Assembly (NCBI RefSeq): GCF_001922585.1
Contig: NZ_MRBS01000006.1
Location: forward strand, 175,584 to 239,583
Source of the DNA: Pantoea sp. 1.19
GTDB taxonomy: Bacteria; Pseudomonadota; Gammaproteobacteria; Enterobacterales; Enterobacteriaceae
Direction: 5' to 3'
Length of the DNA stretch: 64,000 nt
The stretch's first letter is position 1; every line of letters starts with the position of its first letter. The notes under the pieces were generated by a model. The model did no database searches. It saw nothing but the letters and a program-made list of their open reading frames with translations, and was not told the origin of the DNA. Shown here piece by piece: positions 41,409-51,883 of this stretch. A program made the translations under genes and the position numbers.

Positions 41409-41591
41409 ATGCGCCAGAGCACCGACAACATTGCCGCTCATCCCCGCCTCAACGCTGGCGGCGCGCTGGTTTTCTTCCGCGATCCCGATCGTCACACAGC
41501 CCCTCATTGCAGGGGCTTTTTTTTGTCCGGCAATCACCCGTTATACCCGCAATCGTCAGGAGGGAAGCATGGCCAACCCGCTGTATCGTAA
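41409..41591 (+). CDS. pyrL: pyrBI operon leader peptide PyrL, overlapping pyrB
   Basis: 60 residues from the ATG at 41409, with GGGAGGAACC just upstream. It contains the family-like CRGFFLSGN encoded across the attenuator hairpin, comparable to RGAFFCPG of E. coli PyrL. Its role is in cis: a ribosome closely following RNA polymerase when UTP is low prevents the attenuator from forming. Unlike the 44-residue E. coli leader that stops before pyrB, this frame stays open for 23 nt into pyrB (stop TAA at 41589-41591), out of frame with pyrB. This may couple termination of leader translation with pyrB initiation. Confidence 0.85.
   Translation: MRQSTDNIAAHPRLNAGGALVFFRDPDRHTAPHCRGFFLSGNHPLYPQSSGGKHGQPAVS
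41499..41524 (+). terminator. pyrBI attenuator
   Basis: GCCCCT and AGGGGC form a stem with a CATTGC loop followed by eight T residues, inside the pyrL reading frame and 45 bp before pyrB. This is the expected place of the UTP-controlled attenuator. Confidence 0.92.
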
Positions 41592-42504
41592 ACATATTAT
41601 TTCAATCAATGACCTGAGTCGCGATGATCTGGAGCGGGTGCTGGAGACCGCCGCACGGCTGAAAGCCGCGCCGCAGCCCGAGCTGCTGAAGCATAAAGTG
41701 ATTGCCAGCTGCTTCTTTGAGGCCTCGACCCGCACCCGCCTCTCGTTTGAGACGGCGATTCACCGGCTGGGCGCATCAGTGGTGGGCTTTGCCGACGGCA
41801 GCAATACCTCGCTGGGAAAAAAAGGCGAAACGCTGGCGGACACGCTGTCGGTAATTGGCACCTACGTTGACGCGATTGTGATGCGTCACCCGCAGGAGGG
41901 CGCGGCGCGACTGGCCACCGAGTTTTCCGGCGGCGTACCCATCCTCAACGCCGGAGACGGTGCCAACCAGCACCCGACGCAGACCCTGCTGGATCTCTTT
42001 ACTATCCAGGAAACCCAAGGGCGGCTGGAGAACCTGACCATCGCCATGGTCGGCGATCTGAAGTATGGACGCACCGTCCACTCTCTGACCCAGGCGCTGG
42101 CCAAATTTGACGGTAATCGCTTCTGCTTTATCGCCCCGGATGCGCTGGCAATGCCGGCCTATATTACCGATATGCTGGATGAGAGGGGCATCACGTGGAG
42201 CCGTCATGACAGCATGGAGGCGGTGATCCCGCAGCTGGATATTCTCTATATGACGCGGGTGCAGAAGGAGCGGCTGGATCCCTCCGAATATGCCAATGTG
42301 AAGGCACAGTTTGTGCTACGCGCGGCCGACCTGGCCGGCGCGCGCGCCAATATGAAGGTATTGCATCCGCTGCCGCGCATTGATGAGATCACCACCGATG
42401 TCGATGCCACCCCGCACGCCTGGTACTTTCAGCAGGCCGGTAACGGCATTTTTGCCCGCCAGGCGCTGCTGGCACTGGTACTGAACGCCGATCCCATCCT
42501 GTAA
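41569..42504 (+). CDS. pyrB: Aspartate carbamoyltransferase catalytic subunit
   Basis: 311 residues from the ATG at 41569, the E. coli length, with AGGAGGGAAG upstream. Carbamoyl-phosphate site [13 protein letters not shown] at about 50-62; the 80s loop [10 protein letters not shown]; and the aspartate-binding 240s loop [12 protein letters not shown]. It makes carbamoyl-aspartate, first committed step of pyrimidine synthesis, as the c6r6 enzyme with PyrI. Followed after 12 bp by pyrI. Confidence 0.97.
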   Translation: MANPLYRKHIISINDLSRDDLERVLETAARLKAAPQPELLKHKVIASCFFEASTRTRLSFETAIHRLGASVVGFADGSNTSLGKKGETLADTLSVIGTYVDAIVMRHPQEGAARLATEFSGGVPILNAGDGANQHPTQTLLDLFTIQETQGRLENLTIAMVGDLKYGRTVHSLTQALAKFDGNRFCFIAPDALAMPAYITDMLDERGITWSRHDSMEAVIPQLDILYMTRVQKERLDPSEYANVKAQFVLRAADLAGARANMKVLHPLPRIDEITTDVDATPHAWYFQQAGNGIFARQALLALVLNADPIL

Positions 42505-42516
42505 GGAGAGCTTGCC

Positions 42517-42981
42517 ATGACCCACGATAACAAACTGCAGGTTGAAGCCATCAAGCGCGGCACGGTGATCGATCACATCCCCGCGCAGGTGGGCTTCAAA
42601 TTACTGACGCTGTTTCGCCTGACCGAAACCGATCAGCGTATCACTATTGGTCTGAACCTGCCTTCCGGCGAGCTGGGGCGTAAGGATCTGATCAAGATTG
42701 AGAATACCTTTCTCACCGACGATCAGATTAATCAGCTGGCGGTATATGCCCCGCACGCGACGGTGAACCGCATCGATGAGTATGAGGTGGTCGGAAAGAT
42801 CTCACCGACGCTGCCCGACCGGATTGAGCGGGTGCTGGTTTGTCCGAACGGCAACTGCATCAGCCGCAGCGAGCCGGTGTGTTCCAGCTTTGCAGTCAGG
42901 CAGCGCGACGGCGAGGTGATCCTGACCTGTAAGTATTGCGAAAAAGGCTTTGCCCATCAGGTGGTGGTCGGCGAGGCCTGA
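42517..42981 (+). CDS. pyrI: Aspartate carbamoyltransferase regulatory subunit
   Basis: 154 residues (E. coli 153). The N-terminal nucleotide-binding domain ([20 protein letters not shown]) binds ATP/CTP; the C-terminal zinc site uses four cysteines in CPNGNC and CKYC. It mediates CTP feedback on PyrB. Downstream a CCCCGCC/GGCGGGG hairpin (about 43002-43018) without a U-run lies before ridA. Confidence 0.97.
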   Translation: MTHDNKLQVEAIKRGTVIDHIPAQVGFKLLTLFRLTETDQRITIGLNLPSGELGRKDLIKIENTFLTDDQINQLAVYAPHATVNRIDEYEVVGKISPTLPDRIERVLVCPNGNCISRSEPVCSSFAVRQRDGEVILTCKYCEKGFAHQVVVGEA

Positions 42982-43090
42982 TAGCCTATAATGGGACCAC
43001 ACCCCGCCACAGGCGGGGGTGCAATCGCGGATAAGCGCCTTGTCCGTGGCAGATAACGCAGGCTTTGCCCCTGTTAATAATGGAGAAACT

Positions 43091-43477
43091 ATGTCTCGCG
43101 CAATCAATACGGAAAACGCTCCCGCCGCTATCGGTCCTTACGTTCAGGCGGTAGATTTAGGCAACATGATCCTCACCTCCGGTCAGATTCCGGTGAACCC
43201 CCAGACCGGTACGGTAGCAGAAGATATTGCCGCACAGACCCGGCAGTCGCTGGCCAACGTGCAGGCGATTGTGGAGGCCGCCGGCCTGAAAGTTGCAGAT
43301 ATTGTGAAGACCACCGTCTTCGTTAAAGATCTCAACGATTTTGCTACCGTCAACGCCACCTACGAGGCCTTTTTCTCTGCCCACGACGCCCCTTTCCCGG
43401 CCCGTTCCTGCGTCGAAGTGGCGCGCCTGCCGAAGGACGTTAAGATCGAGATTGAAGCCATCGCCGTCCGTCGCTGA
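43091..43477 (+). CDS. ridA: 2-iminobutanoate/2-iminopropanoate deaminase RidA
   Basis: 128 residues from the ATG at 43091 (GGAG 6 nt upstream). RidA/YjgF family signature PARSCVEVARLPKDVKIEIEA at the C-terminus includes the catalytic Arg105 region. It hydrolyses reactive enamine/imine intermediates released by PLP enzymes such as threonine dehydratase, protecting other PLP enzymes. It follows pyrBI as in E. coli (pyrL-pyrB-pyrI-ridA). Confidence 0.96.
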   Translation: MSRAINTENAPAAIGPYVQAVDLGNMILTSGQIPVNPQTGTVAEDIAAQTRQSLANVQAIVEAAGLKVADIVKTTVFVKDLNDFATVNATYEAFFSAHDAPFPARSCVEVARLPKDVKIEIEAIAVRR

Positions 43478-43511
43478 TCGCCGAGGGAGGGCGTGCTACC
43501 GCCCTCATTGG

Positions 43512-45056
43512 CTAGCGAAAGACCGAGATAGCCTCCACCAGCCGTGTCGCCTGATGATGCATGCGCCCGGACGCCTCGGCACCCTCCTGCACCCGGGCGG
43601 CATTTTGATGGGTGATGTTGTCGAGGTCTTCAACCGCCAGACTGATCTCCGTCAGCGCCGTGGCCTGCTCAGCCGTGGCGGAACTGATTTGCGCCATCAG
43701 CGTGGTGACGTTTTGCACCCGGTCGACAATTTCCTGCATCGTTTTTCCAGCATCGTCTGCCTGTTGGCTGCCGGAATGCACGTGCGCTACGCTATTTTCC
43801 ACCAGCTTTTTAATGTCGCTGGCCGCACTGGCGCTACGTTGGGCGAGGCTGCGCACTTCCCCGGCGACCACGGCAAACCCCTTGCCCTGCTCGCCGGCAC
43901 GCGCCGCCTCTACCGCGGCATTCAGCGCCAGGATATTGGTCTGAAAGGCGATGCCGTCGATGATGCTGGTAATATTGGCTATCTGCTTTGAACTGTCGGC
44001 AATCGCCGCCATCATCTGAATCATACTGCCCATCACCTGCCCGCCCTGCTCCGCCGCCGTGCGGGTTTCCCGCGACAGCGCATTCACTTCGGCAGCGGTT
44101 TCAGTGTTGCTTTTCACCGTTGCGGTCATCTCATTCATCGTGGCCGCCGTCTGCTGTACGTTAGCCGCCGCCTGATCGGTGCGGCGACTCAGCTCATCAT
44201 TACCGGCGCGCAGTGCGTCCGATGCATTCAGCACGGTAATGGCCTGGCCGCTGACGTCGTTCACCAGCCAGCGGAACATCAGGCCGAGCTGACCAATCGC
44301 CCGCAGCGTCATGCCAACCTCATCGACGCGATCCATTGGCTCTACCTGCAGGCTGGCACCGGTGGCCACCCGCAGCGCCTGTTGGCACAGCCGCTCCATT
44401 GGTCGCGATACCTGCGATTCCAGCCAGACGCCGAGCATGAGCAGTACTGCGGCCATCACCGCGCCGAACAGCCCCAGCGCGCCCGGCGTCATCCCGCATC
44501 CCCAGGCGGCCAGCGTACTGGACGGCAGGGCGACGATCATCGCCAGCCGCAGGCGCCAGCGCAGTGGCAGGGTTGTAAACAGCGTTCGCCAGCGCATCAG
44601 GCCGGTACGCACAATCAGCCCCTTATGAAAGCGAAACCGTCCGCCACGCCCCTCGCGAAATGCCCGATAGCGCTGCTCTGCCGCCGCGACCTCTTCATCA
44701 CCCGGCTGAGTACGCACGGACATGTAGCCCTTGACGCTGCCATCGCGAATCACCGGAACGGCGTTGGCGCGCACCCAGTAGTGATCGCCGTTTTTGCGGC
44801 GATTTTTCACCAGCGCGCTCCAGGGCTCTCCCTGCTTGAGGGTGTCCCACATATCGGCAAACGCTTCCTGCGGCATATCCGGATGACGGACGAGATTATG
44901 CGGCTGTCCTTTGATCTCCTCTGGAGTAAAGCCGCTCACCTCGATAAATGCATCATTCGCGTAGGTGATGTAGCTATCGGGATCGGTGGTCGACATCAGA
45001 GTGGCGGTGCTGTCAAAAACGTATTCCTGCTGCGTGACTGGCTGATTGTTGCGCAT
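43512..45056 (-). CDS. aer: Aerotaxis (redox) receptor Aer
   Basis: 514 residues from the ATG at 45056 (the start at 45116 lacks a better site). It aligns with E. coli Aer along its length. An N-terminal PAS domain (about 10-120) holds the FAD site with VRHPDMPQEAFADMW and KNRRKNGDHYWVRANA. A membrane segment pair lies at about 170-215, then HAMP, then a full signalling domain with the conserved tip GIAFQTNILALNAAVEAARA (about 380-400). There is no periplasmic domain. It senses cellular redox/electron transport through FAD and signals via CheA. In E. coli aer is elsewhere (near patA), so this location differs. Confidence 0.92.
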   Translation of the reverse strand: MRNNQPVTQQEYVFDSTATLMSTTDPDSYITYANDAFIEVSGFTPEEIKGQPHNLVRHPDMPQEAFADMWDTLKQGEPWSALVKNRRKNGDHYWVRANAVPVIRDGSVKGYMSVRTQPGDEEVAAAEQRYRAFREGRGGRFRFHKGLIVRTGLMRWRTLFTTLPLRWRLRLAMIVALPSSTLAAWGCGMTPGALGLFGAVMAAVLLMLGVWLESQVSRPMERLCQQALRVATGASLQVEPMDRVDEVGMTLRAIGQLGLMFRWLVNDVSGQAITVLNASDALRAGNDELSRRTDQAAANVQQTAATMNEMTATVKSNTETAAEVNALSRETRTAAEQGGQVMGSMIQMMAAIADSSKQIANITSIIDGIAFQTNILALNAAVEAARAGEQGKGFAVVAGEVRSLAQRSASAASDIKKLVENSVAHVHSGSQQADDAGKTMQEIVDRVQNVTTLMAQISSATAEQATALTEISLAVEDLDNITHQNAARVQEGAEASGRMHHQATRLVEAISVFR

Positions 45057-45267
45057 AGTGGTTTCCCGCAGTGCCAAAGAACCTAAATTTGAAAGGGGTA
45101 TTCCTGTTGTCGGCATCCGGGCGGAGAAGCTTTAGTTGCTCAGCGGTATTTTTGATAGCGATTGCGGTGGGCGGGTCGTAAGGCTGGCTGGAAGGGCAAG
45201 AAGAGAAGAGCGAACGCGGGGCGTCAGACATGACCGCGGCGGGCCGACAGGCCCGCCGCGGCGGCGA

Positions 45268-46575
45268 TCAGGAAGCGCTGTCTGACAGCGGCTTCATCTG
45301 GCGCTCATACGCCTGTTGCTGGTCGCGGTCGAACTGTTTTTCCCAGTGGGCAATCACCAGCACCGCCAGCGCATTGCCTACCACGTTGAGTGCGGTACGT
45401 GCCATATCCAGAATACGGTCCACGCCGGCAATAAACGCCAGGCCTTCCAGCGGAATACCGACGCTGCCCAGCGTTGCCAGCAGCACCACGAACGAGACAC
45501 CCGGTACGCCGGCAATGCCTTTGGAAGTGACCATCAGGGTCAGTACCAAAATAATCTCCTGGCCCAGCGACAGCTCAATGCCGTACAGCTGGGCGATAAA
45601 GATCGCAGCAATACTCTGATACAGGGTCGAACCGTCAAGGTTGAACGAGTAACCGGTGGGCACCACAAAGCTGGTGATGGCTTTCGGCGCGCCGTACGCT
45701 TCCATCTTCTCCATGATCCGCGGCAGTACCGTCTCGGAACTGGCGGTCGAATAGGCGAGGATCAGCTCATCCTTCAGGATGCGCATCAGGGTAGTGACGC
45801 GTAGCTGACAGATACGCGCCACGATCCCCAGGACCACGAAGGCAAAAAACAGGATAGCGGCGTACACCAGGATAACCAGCTTGGCCAGCGGAACCAGCGA
45901 GGCAAACCCGAAGGTCGCTACCGTGACCGAAATCAGCGCGAAGACCCCAACCGGCGCATAGCGCATGATCATATTGGTCACGCGGAACATGGTTGCCGAT
46001 ACGGAACCAAACACGTTAACCAGCGGATCACGCTGCGCCTTCGGCAGCGCCGACAGCCCCATACCAAACAGCACCGAGAAGAAAATAATCGGCAGCATTT
46101 CGCCCTTGGCGATCGCCGCAAAGATGTTTTGCGGAATCAGGCCGAGAATGGTGGTGACCAGACTGTGGGGCCCGCTCTCCACTTCGGCGGTTGTTGCTTC
46201 GTATTTGGAGATGTCCACCGTGGCCAGCGTGGACATATCAATGCCGCTGCCGGGCTGAAATACGTTCGCTAAGGTAATACCGATCACGATAGCAACGGTG
46301 GTGATCACCTCAAAGTACAGAATGGTTTTGACCCCAATCCGCCCCAGTTTTTTACTGTCCCCCACGCCCGCAATGCCCACAATCAGGGTGGAAATCACGA
46401 TCGGTACGACAATCATTTTAATCAAATGGATAAAGATATCGCCAGCGGGCTTGAGAATGTTAACGACTAACCATTCACGGTTTTCCGGCTGATTATGCAG
46501 GATAGCTCCCACGACAATACCCAGCGCCAGGGCGATGAGGATTTGCCATGCCAGGCTGATTTTAAAACCTTTCAT
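45268..46575 (-). CDS. gltP: Glutamate/aspartate:proton symporter GltP
   Basis: 435 residues from the ATG at 46575, with AAGGAAC upstream. DAACS (EAAT-like) family: eight membrane segments and two re-entrant loops. The motifs AYSTASSETVLPRIM (serine-rich HP1 loop), GYSFNLDGSTLYQS (NMDGT-like) and SKGIAGVPG (HP2) are present. It imports glutamate and aspartate with protons; aspartate can feed AspA. It is divergent from acs as in E. coli. Confidence 0.94.
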   Translation of the reverse strand: MKGFKISLAWQILIALALGIVVGAILHNQPENREWLVVNILKPAGDIFIHLIKMIVVPIVISTLIVGIAGVGDSKKLGRIGVKTILYFEVITTVAIVIGITLANVFQPGSGIDMSTLATVDISKYEATTAEVESGPHSLVTTILGLIPQNIFAAIAKGEMLPIIFFSVLFGMGLSALPKAQRDPLVNVFGSVSATMFRVTNMIMRYAPVGVFALISVTVATFGFASLVPLAKLVILVYAAILFFAFVVLGIVARICQLRVTTLMRILKDELILAYSTASSETVLPRIMEKMEAYGAPKAITSFVVPTGYSFNLDGSTLYQSIAAIFIAQLYGIELSLGQEIILVLTLMVTSKGIAGVPGVSFVVLLATLGSVGIPLEGLAFIAGVDRILDMARTALNVVGNALAVLVIAHWEKQFDRDQQQAYERQMKPLSDSAS

Positions 46576-47093
46576 TTTTAAGTTCCTTAACAAAACCCCT
46601 CTTCCGCCCTTCTCTGCGGAAGATTTCATACCCAAGGAAAGTATGACAATTTGAGGGGTAAGTGATGGTATGCGCCTGAAGATCAGGGCGATGATAAGTA
46701 CCATTTTCCACCAGCGAAAAGCAACCCTTGCCGTTTTACCCAGAAAATTGGCGAATAGCGCAGGAGATTATCCTGTTAAATGATGAAGTTACTAACTTAC
46801 TGTTATAAAAAGGTATATCACTGCATCAAAACGGTATAACAGTCAGAAAACCCGCACTCAGGTTAAAAATTCGGATGAACCGTTTGCTGTTATTTTAACC
46901 GCCTCGCGTTCACGCTTTGAGCGGTTTTCGCCATCTGGCCTGCTCCAGCCTCTCCCGCGTTGATAAATAAAAATGCAGTGTACTCTTTGGTTGACAGGGC
47001 GTGATCTGTGGCGCAAAAAAGAAACAAAGCTGTTATCGCCGCTGCCTTTAACCTTTGATTGACATATCATTAACATCTTCAAGGAGACCAGCC
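46576..47093. promoter_or_regulatory. gltP-acs divergent intergenic region (518 bp)
   Basis: No gene is supported. It contains a 9-bp inverted repeat, ACTGTTATA (46799-46807) and TATAACAGT (46835-46843), with two further GGTATA copies between, in the AT-richest part. Nearer acs, TTGACA occurs at 46993-46998 and again at about 47059-47064; either could be a -35 element. In E. coli acs is controlled by CRP, FIS and IHF from a similarly long region. AAGGAGA lies 8 nt before the acs ATG. Confidence 0.5.
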
Positions 47094-49049
47094 ATGAGCC
47101 AACGACAGACCCATCCCGTTCCGGCGCACATTGCGCAACATACCCTGATTAATCCAGAGCAGTATGCGACTCTTTACCGGCAGTCCATTCAGGATCCTGA
47201 GGCATTTTGGAGCGAACAGGGCAGAATCATCGACTGGATAACCCCCTACACGCGCGTGAAGAATACCAGCTTTGCCCCGGGCAACATTGCGATTAAGTGG
47301 TACGAAGACGGCACGCTAAACCTGGCGGCTAACTGCCTTGATCGTCACCTGCACGATCGCGGCGATCGTCCGGCGATTATCTGGGAGGGCGATGACGCCA
47401 GCGACAGTAAAACGCTCACCTACCGTGAACTGCACCGCGACGTGTGCCGTTTCGCTAATGTGCTCACCGGGCTGGGTATCGGCAAGGGCGATGTGGTGGC
47501 GATTTACATGCCGATGGTGCCGGAGGCCGCAGTGGCCATGCTGGCCTGTGCGCGTATTGGTGCCATTCACTCGGTTATCTTCGGCGGCTTTTCCCCGGAA
47601 GCGGTGGCCGGCCGCATCATCGACTCCAGCGCGCGCCTGGTGATTACCGCCGATGAAGGGGTCCGCGCAGGCCGAACCATACCGCTGAAAAAAAATGTGG
47701 ATGACGCACTGGCCAACCCAAAGGTGACCACGGTGAATCACGTTATCGTGCTTAAGCGCACCGGTAATAGCGTGTATTGGCAGGCGGATCGCGATCTCTG
47801 GTGGCATGAGCAGGTAAACCAGGCGTCAGCCCATCATCATCCGGTAGAAATGGCGGCGGAAGATCCCCTGTTTATCCTTTATACCTCTGGCTCTACCGGT
47901 AAGCCTAAAGGAGTGCTGCACACCACAGGCGGTTATCTGGTGTATGCGGCCACCACCTTCAAATACGTGTTTGATTATCACCCGGAGGATATCTACTGGT
48001 GTACGGCAGATGTCGGCTGGATAACCGGTCACAGCTATCTGCTTTATGGGCCGCTGGCCTGCGGCGCCACCACCCTGATGTTTGAGGGGGTGCCAAACTG
48101 GCCGACGCCGGCACGCATGGCGCAGGTGGTGGATAAACACCAGGTGACGATTCTCTACACTGCCCCAACCGCCATTCGCGCCCTGATGGCGGAAGGCGAC
48201 CAGGCCATTACCGGTACTCATCGCGATTCGCTGCGCATTCTTGGCTCGGTCGGTGAACCGATCAATCCGGAAGCGTGGGAGTGGTATTACCAAAAGATCG
48301 GCAACGGCCACTGTCCGATTGTGGATACCTGGTGGCAGACCGAAACCGGAGGTTTCATGATTACCCCGCTGCCGGGTGCCACCGAACTGAAGGCCGGCTC
48401 GGCAACCAAACCTTTCTTCGGCGTGAAACCGGCGCTGGTCGATAATGAAGGCCACATTCTTGACGGTGCCACCGAAGGGAACCTGGTGATTGTTGATTCC
48501 TGGCCCGGCCAGGCCCGCACCCTGTTTGGCGATCACGACCGTTTTGAGCAAACCTATTTCTCCACCTTTCCAAACTGCTATTTTAGCGGCGACGGCGCAA
48601 GGCGCGATGAGGATGGTGATTACTGGATAACCGGCCGCGTGGATGATGTGCTCAACGTCTCCGGCCACCGTCTGGGCACGGCGGAAATTGAATCTGCACT
48701 GGTCTCGCATCCGAAAATCGCCGAAGCGGCGGTGGTCGGGATCCCCCACAATATTAAAGGCCAGGCGGTGTATGCCTATATCACCCTGAACAGCGGTGAA
48801 GCGCCCTCGCCGGAGCTGTATAACGACGTGCGCAACTGGGTGCGCAAAGAAATTGGGCCTATCGCCACCCCGGACGTCCTGCACTGGACGGATGCCTTAC
48901 CGAAAACCCGCTCGGGCAAAATCATGCGCCGCATCCTGCGCAAAATTGCCACCGGCGATACCAGTAACCTCGGCGATACCTCTACGCTGGCCGATCCCGG
49001 CGTAGTAGAGAAACTGCTGGAGGAGAAGCAGTCCATTCGCATGCCATAA
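47094..49049 (+). CDS. acs: Acetyl-CoA synthetase
   Basis: 651 residues (E. coli 652). AMP-forming acyl-CoA synthetase. The ATP-binding P-loop [18 protein letters not shown] is at about 263-280, [17 protein letters not shown] holds the Asp/Arg adenylate contacts, and the catalytic Lys609 sits in [10 protein letters not shown] and would be the site of regulatory acetylation by Pat. It activates acetate scavenged by ActP. It leads acs-yjcH-actP. Confidence 0.98.
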   Translation: MSQRQTHPVPAHIAQHTLINPEQYATLYRQSIQDPEAFWSEQGRIIDWITPYTRVKNTSFAPGNIAIKWYEDGTLNLAANCLDRHLHDRGDRPAIIWEGDDASDSKTLTYRELHRDVCRFANVLTGLGIGKGDVVAIYMPMVPEAAVAMLACARIGAIHSVIFGGFSPEAVAGRIIDSSARLVITADEGVRAGRTIPLKKNVDDALANPKVTTVNHVIVLKRTGNSVYWQADRDLWWHEQVNQASAHHHPVEMAAEDPLFILYTSGSTGKPKGVLHTTGGYLVYAATTFKYVFDYHPEDIYWCTADVGWITGHSYLLYGPLACGATTLMFEGVPNWPTPARMAQVVDKHQVTILYTAPTAIRALMAEGDQAITGTHRDSLRILGSVGEPINPEAWEWYYQKIGNGHCPIVDTWWQTETGGFMITPLPGATELKAGSATKPFFGVKPALVDNEGHILDGATEGNLVIVDSWPGQARTLFGDHDRFEQTYFSTFPNCYFSGDGARRDEDGDYWITGRVDDVLNVSGHRLGTAEIESALVSHPKIAEAAVVGIPHNIKGQAVYAYITLNSGEAPSPELYNDVRNWVRKEIGPIATPDVLHWTDALPKTRSGKIMRRILRKIATGDTSNLGDTSTLADPGVVEKLLEEKQSIRMP

Positions 49050-49056
49050 CGCGTTG

Positions 49057-49082
49057 GCGCCTTCCGGGAAACCGGGAGGCGC
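49057..49082 (+). other. Intercistronic hairpin between acs and yjcH
   Basis: GCGCCTTCCGG and CCGGGAGGCGC pair (one mismatch or G-T) around GAAA, 8 bp after the acs stop. There is no U-run, so it is probably an mRNA 3'-end stabiliser or processing element giving less actP than acs rather than a terminator. Confidence 0.55.
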
Positions 49083-49192
49083 AGCGGAAGCTGCCGCCGC
49101 ATCGCACCGCCTTTCCCTGACAGGACAACGGACCTGGTGGGCAATGTCGAACACCCACACGACTACGTTTAATCACCTCTGGAGACGCCGTG

Positions 49193-49504
49193 ATGAATGA
49201 TGTCATTTATCAACGCATAGAAAAGAGCGCCCGCTTTCAGGAGCTGGTGCACAAGCGTCAGCGATTTGCGCTGCTGCTGACGCTTATCATGCTGGTGCTG
49301 TACGTCGGGTTTATTTTACTGATCGCTTTCGCACCCGGCTGGCTTGGCACCCCGCTCCATCCCGGAACCAACGTGACCCGCGGCATTCCCATCGGCATCG
49401 GACTTATCGTGGTGTCGTTTTTACTGACCGGCATCTATGTGTGGCGCGCCAACGGTGAATTTGATCGCCTGACCCGGCAAATTCTGAGCGAGGTAAAAGG
49501 ATGA
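49193..49504 (+). CDS. yjcH: DUF485 inner-membrane protein YjcH
   Basis: 103 residues from the ATG at 49193 (GTG three bases earlier is also possible). Two membrane helices at about 25-50 and 65-88 with the DUF485 core [18 protein letters not shown]. It is always next to actP; exact function unknown, presumably an accessory to acetate transport. The stop overlaps the actP start (ATGA). Confidence 0.95.
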   Translation: MNDVIYQRIEKSARFQELVHKRQRFALLLTLIMLVLYVGFILLIAFAPGWLGTPLHPGTNVTRGIPIGIGLIVVSFLLTGIYVWRANGEFDRLTRQILSEVKG

Positions 49505-51153
49505 AGCATCTGATTTCGCTGTTGGCTCTGCTGCTGCCCGCCGCCAGCCAGGCCGCCGATGCGATGAGCGGGGCGGTCGATAAGCAACCCACCAATTACG
49601 AAGCGATCATCATGTTTTTGATCTTCGTGGTGGCGACGCTGGGAATCACCTGGTGGGCCTCTAAACGTACCCGATCACGCAACGACTATTACACCGCCGG
49701 CGGCAACATTACCGGCTTTCAGAATGGCCTGGCGATCGCCGGGGATTTTATGTCCGCCGCCTCGTTTCTTGGCATATCCGCGCTGGTGTTTACCTCCGGC
49801 TATGATGGCCTGATCTATTCACTGGGCTTCCTCGTCGGCTGGCCGATCATTCTGTTTTTGATCGCCGAGCGCCTGCGTAACCTGGGGCGCTATACCTTTG
49901 CCGACGTCGCCTCATACCGCCTGAAACAGAAGCCGATTCGCATCCTCTCAGCCTGCGGCTCGCTGGTGGTGGTGGCCCTGTATTTGATTGCGCAGATGGT
50001 CGGTGCGGGCAAGCTGATTCAGCTGCTGTTTGGCCTCGATTATCACGTCGCGGTGGTGCTGGTGGGCATTCTGATGGTGTTGTACGTACTGTTTGGCGGC
50101 ATGTTAGCCACCACTTGGGTGCAGATCATTAAAGCCATCCTGCTGCTGTTTGGCGCTTCTTTTATGGCCATTATGGTGATGAAGAGCGTAGGATTCAGCT
50201 TTAATACGCTGTTTACCGAAGCGATGGCGGTACACCCGAAAGGAGCGGATATCATGCGCCCGGGGGGGCTGGTGAAAGATCCGATTTCGGCCCTGTCGCT
50301 GGGGCTCGGACTGATGTTTGGTACCGCCGGACTGCCGCATATTTTGATGCGCTTCTTCACGGTCAGCGACGCGCGTGAAGCGCGTAAAAGCGTATTCTGG
50401 GCCACCGGTTTTATGGGTTACTTCTACTTTCTAACCTTCATTATCGGCTTTGGTGCAATCCTGCTGGTCAGCGCCAATCCGGCCTTTAAGGATGCCGCAG
50501 GGCAGCTGATTGGCGGTAACAATATGGCCGCAGTGCACCTGGCCGATGCGGTAGGCGGCAGTATTTTCCTCGGCTTTATCTCCGCTGTGGCGTTCGCCAC
50601 CATCCTGGCGGTGGTCGCTGGCCTGACGCTGGCCGGCGCTTCAGCCGTCTCTCACGATCTTTATGCCAGCGTGTTTCGTAAGGGTAACGCCAGCGAACGC
50701 GAGGAGCTGAAGGTATCGAAAATCACCGTACTGGTGCTGGGTGTGGTTGCCATTGCGCTGGGGATCCTGTTTGAGAAGCAGAACATCGCCTTCATGGTTG
50801 GACTGGCTTTTTCCATCGCCGCCAGCTGTAATTTCCCGATCATTTTGCTGTCGATGTACTGGTCGAAGCTGACCACGCGCGGGGCAATGATTGGCGGTTG
50901 GCTGGGCCTGATTACCGCCGTGGTGTTGATGATCCTCGGCCCCACCGTCTGGGTGCAAGTCCTCGGTCACGCCAAACCCATTTACCCTTACGAATACCCG
51001 GCGCTGTTTTCGATGCTGGCGGCGTTTATCGGGACCTGGCTGTTCTCCATCACCGATCACTCCGCCGAAGGGGCGCAGGAGCGTCTCCGCTTCCGCGCGC
51101 AGTTTGTTCGCTCCCAGACCGGAATAGGGATCGATCAGGGCAAAGCGCACTGA
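49501..51153 (+). CDS. actP: Acetate/glycolate:cation symporter ActP
   Basis: 550 residues, about one signal-like helix plus 13 membrane segments, SSS family. Signature regions include [20 protein letters not shown] and the [15 protein letters not shown] loop. It takes up acetate, glycolate and similar short acids with sodium or protons. Translationally coupled to yjcH. Ends in a bidirectional terminator. Confidence 0.97.
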   Translation: MKHLISLLALLLPAASQAADAMSGAVDKQPTNYEAIIMFLIFVVATLGITWWASKRTRSRNDYYTAGGNITGFQNGLAIAGDFMSAASFLGISALVFTSGYDGLIYSLGFLVGWPIILFLIAERLRNLGRYTFADVASYRLKQKPIRILSACGSLVVVALYLIAQMVGAGKLIQLLFGLDYHVAVVLVGILMVLYVLFGGMLATTWVQIIKAILLLFGASFMAIMVMKSVGFSFNTLFTEAMAVHPKGADIMRPGGLVKDPISALSLGLGLMFGTAGLPHILMRFFTVSDAREARKSVFWATGFMGYFYFLTFIIGFGAILLVSANPAFKDAAGQLIGGNNMAAVHLADAVGGSIFLGFISAVAFATILAVVAGLTLAGASAVSHDLYASVFRKGNASEREELKVSKITVLVLGVVAIALGILFEKQNIAFMVGLAFSIAASCNFPIILLSMYWSKLTTRGAMIGGWLGLITAVVLMILGPTVWVQVLGHAKPIYPYEYPALFSMLAAFIGTWLFSITDHSAEGAQERLRFRAQFVRSQTGIGIDQGKAH

Positions 51154-51183
51154 AAAAAAAGCCGGGATAACCCGGCTTTTTTT
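51153..51183. terminator. Bidirectional terminator between actP and yfaZ
   Basis: GCCGGG-ATAA-CCCGGC is flanked by A8 on the left and T7 on the right, so it can end transcripts from both convergent genes. Confidence 0.92.
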
Positions 51184-51189
51184 ACCTAC

Positions 51190-51735
51190 TCAGAAGTGGA
51201 CTGAGGCCCCGACGTACGGACCATCCGCCACAACGTTGTCCTTACGGCCATCTTTGCCGTTCAGCGCCATGTATTTGTAGCCGACGCGGACGTCCACCAG
51301 CGAGATCGGCCGGAAGCTGACGCCGGCGCTGGCTTCCTGATAGTTATCAATGTGCGCCGAGAATGCATCCGGTGACCAGTAGTACTCACCGTACGCATTA
51401 AACATATTGGTAACTGGTACTGTTACGCCACCACCGATAGCGACCGCATAACCATCTTTACTGTCTTTCGGGTTAGTTGACATCACTTTCGCTCCCGGAG
51501 AGAGCATGAAAGACCCGACGCCAACGTTATAATTCAGGCCGAGGCTCTCGACGTTACCGTCGTGATCGCTGCGCAGCCAGTCGCCGCTGAGCGCAAAACC
51601 TGGGGTGTCGGTGCCAAGACCAAAGCGCAGGTGGGTGTAATCTTTACCCACATCCATGCCGCCTTCGATCGCCTGCGCCGTGCCGGCCACTGCCAGCAGG
51701 GAGAGGCCTGCACACACCATTGCCACTTGTTTCAT
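51190..51735 (-). CDS. YfaZ-family outer-membrane protein
   Basis: 181 residues from the ATG at 51735 with AGGAGAAAAAC upstream; the longer start is rejected. Signal peptide to about residue 21 (GTAQA-IEGG). The mature part has alternating beta-strand patterning ending in an aromatic residue (GASVHF), as in outer-membrane barrels, and matches the YfaZ family. Function unknown. In E. coli yfaZ is elsewhere. Confidence 0.85.
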   Translation of the reverse strand: MKQVAMVCAGLSLLAVAGTAQAIEGGMDVGKDYTHLRFGLGTDTPGFALSGDWLRSDHDGNVESLGLNYNVGVGSFMLSPGAKVMSTNPKDSKDGYAVAIGGGVTVPVTNMFNAYGEYYWSPDAFSAHIDNYQEASAGVSFRPISLVDVRVGYKYMALNGKDGRKDNVVADGPYVGASVHF

Positions 51736-51883
51736 TGTTTTTCTCCTGAAATCCTTACATTCCCCCACGGGGCGCTTCGCAGAGTAGCGGAAACGGATCA
51801 CAGTTTACATGGCGAGATAACCCTGGCTGGCCGATCTTTAAACGAATTTACATCCGATTATGTAATCGAATATGTTTAGCCAT

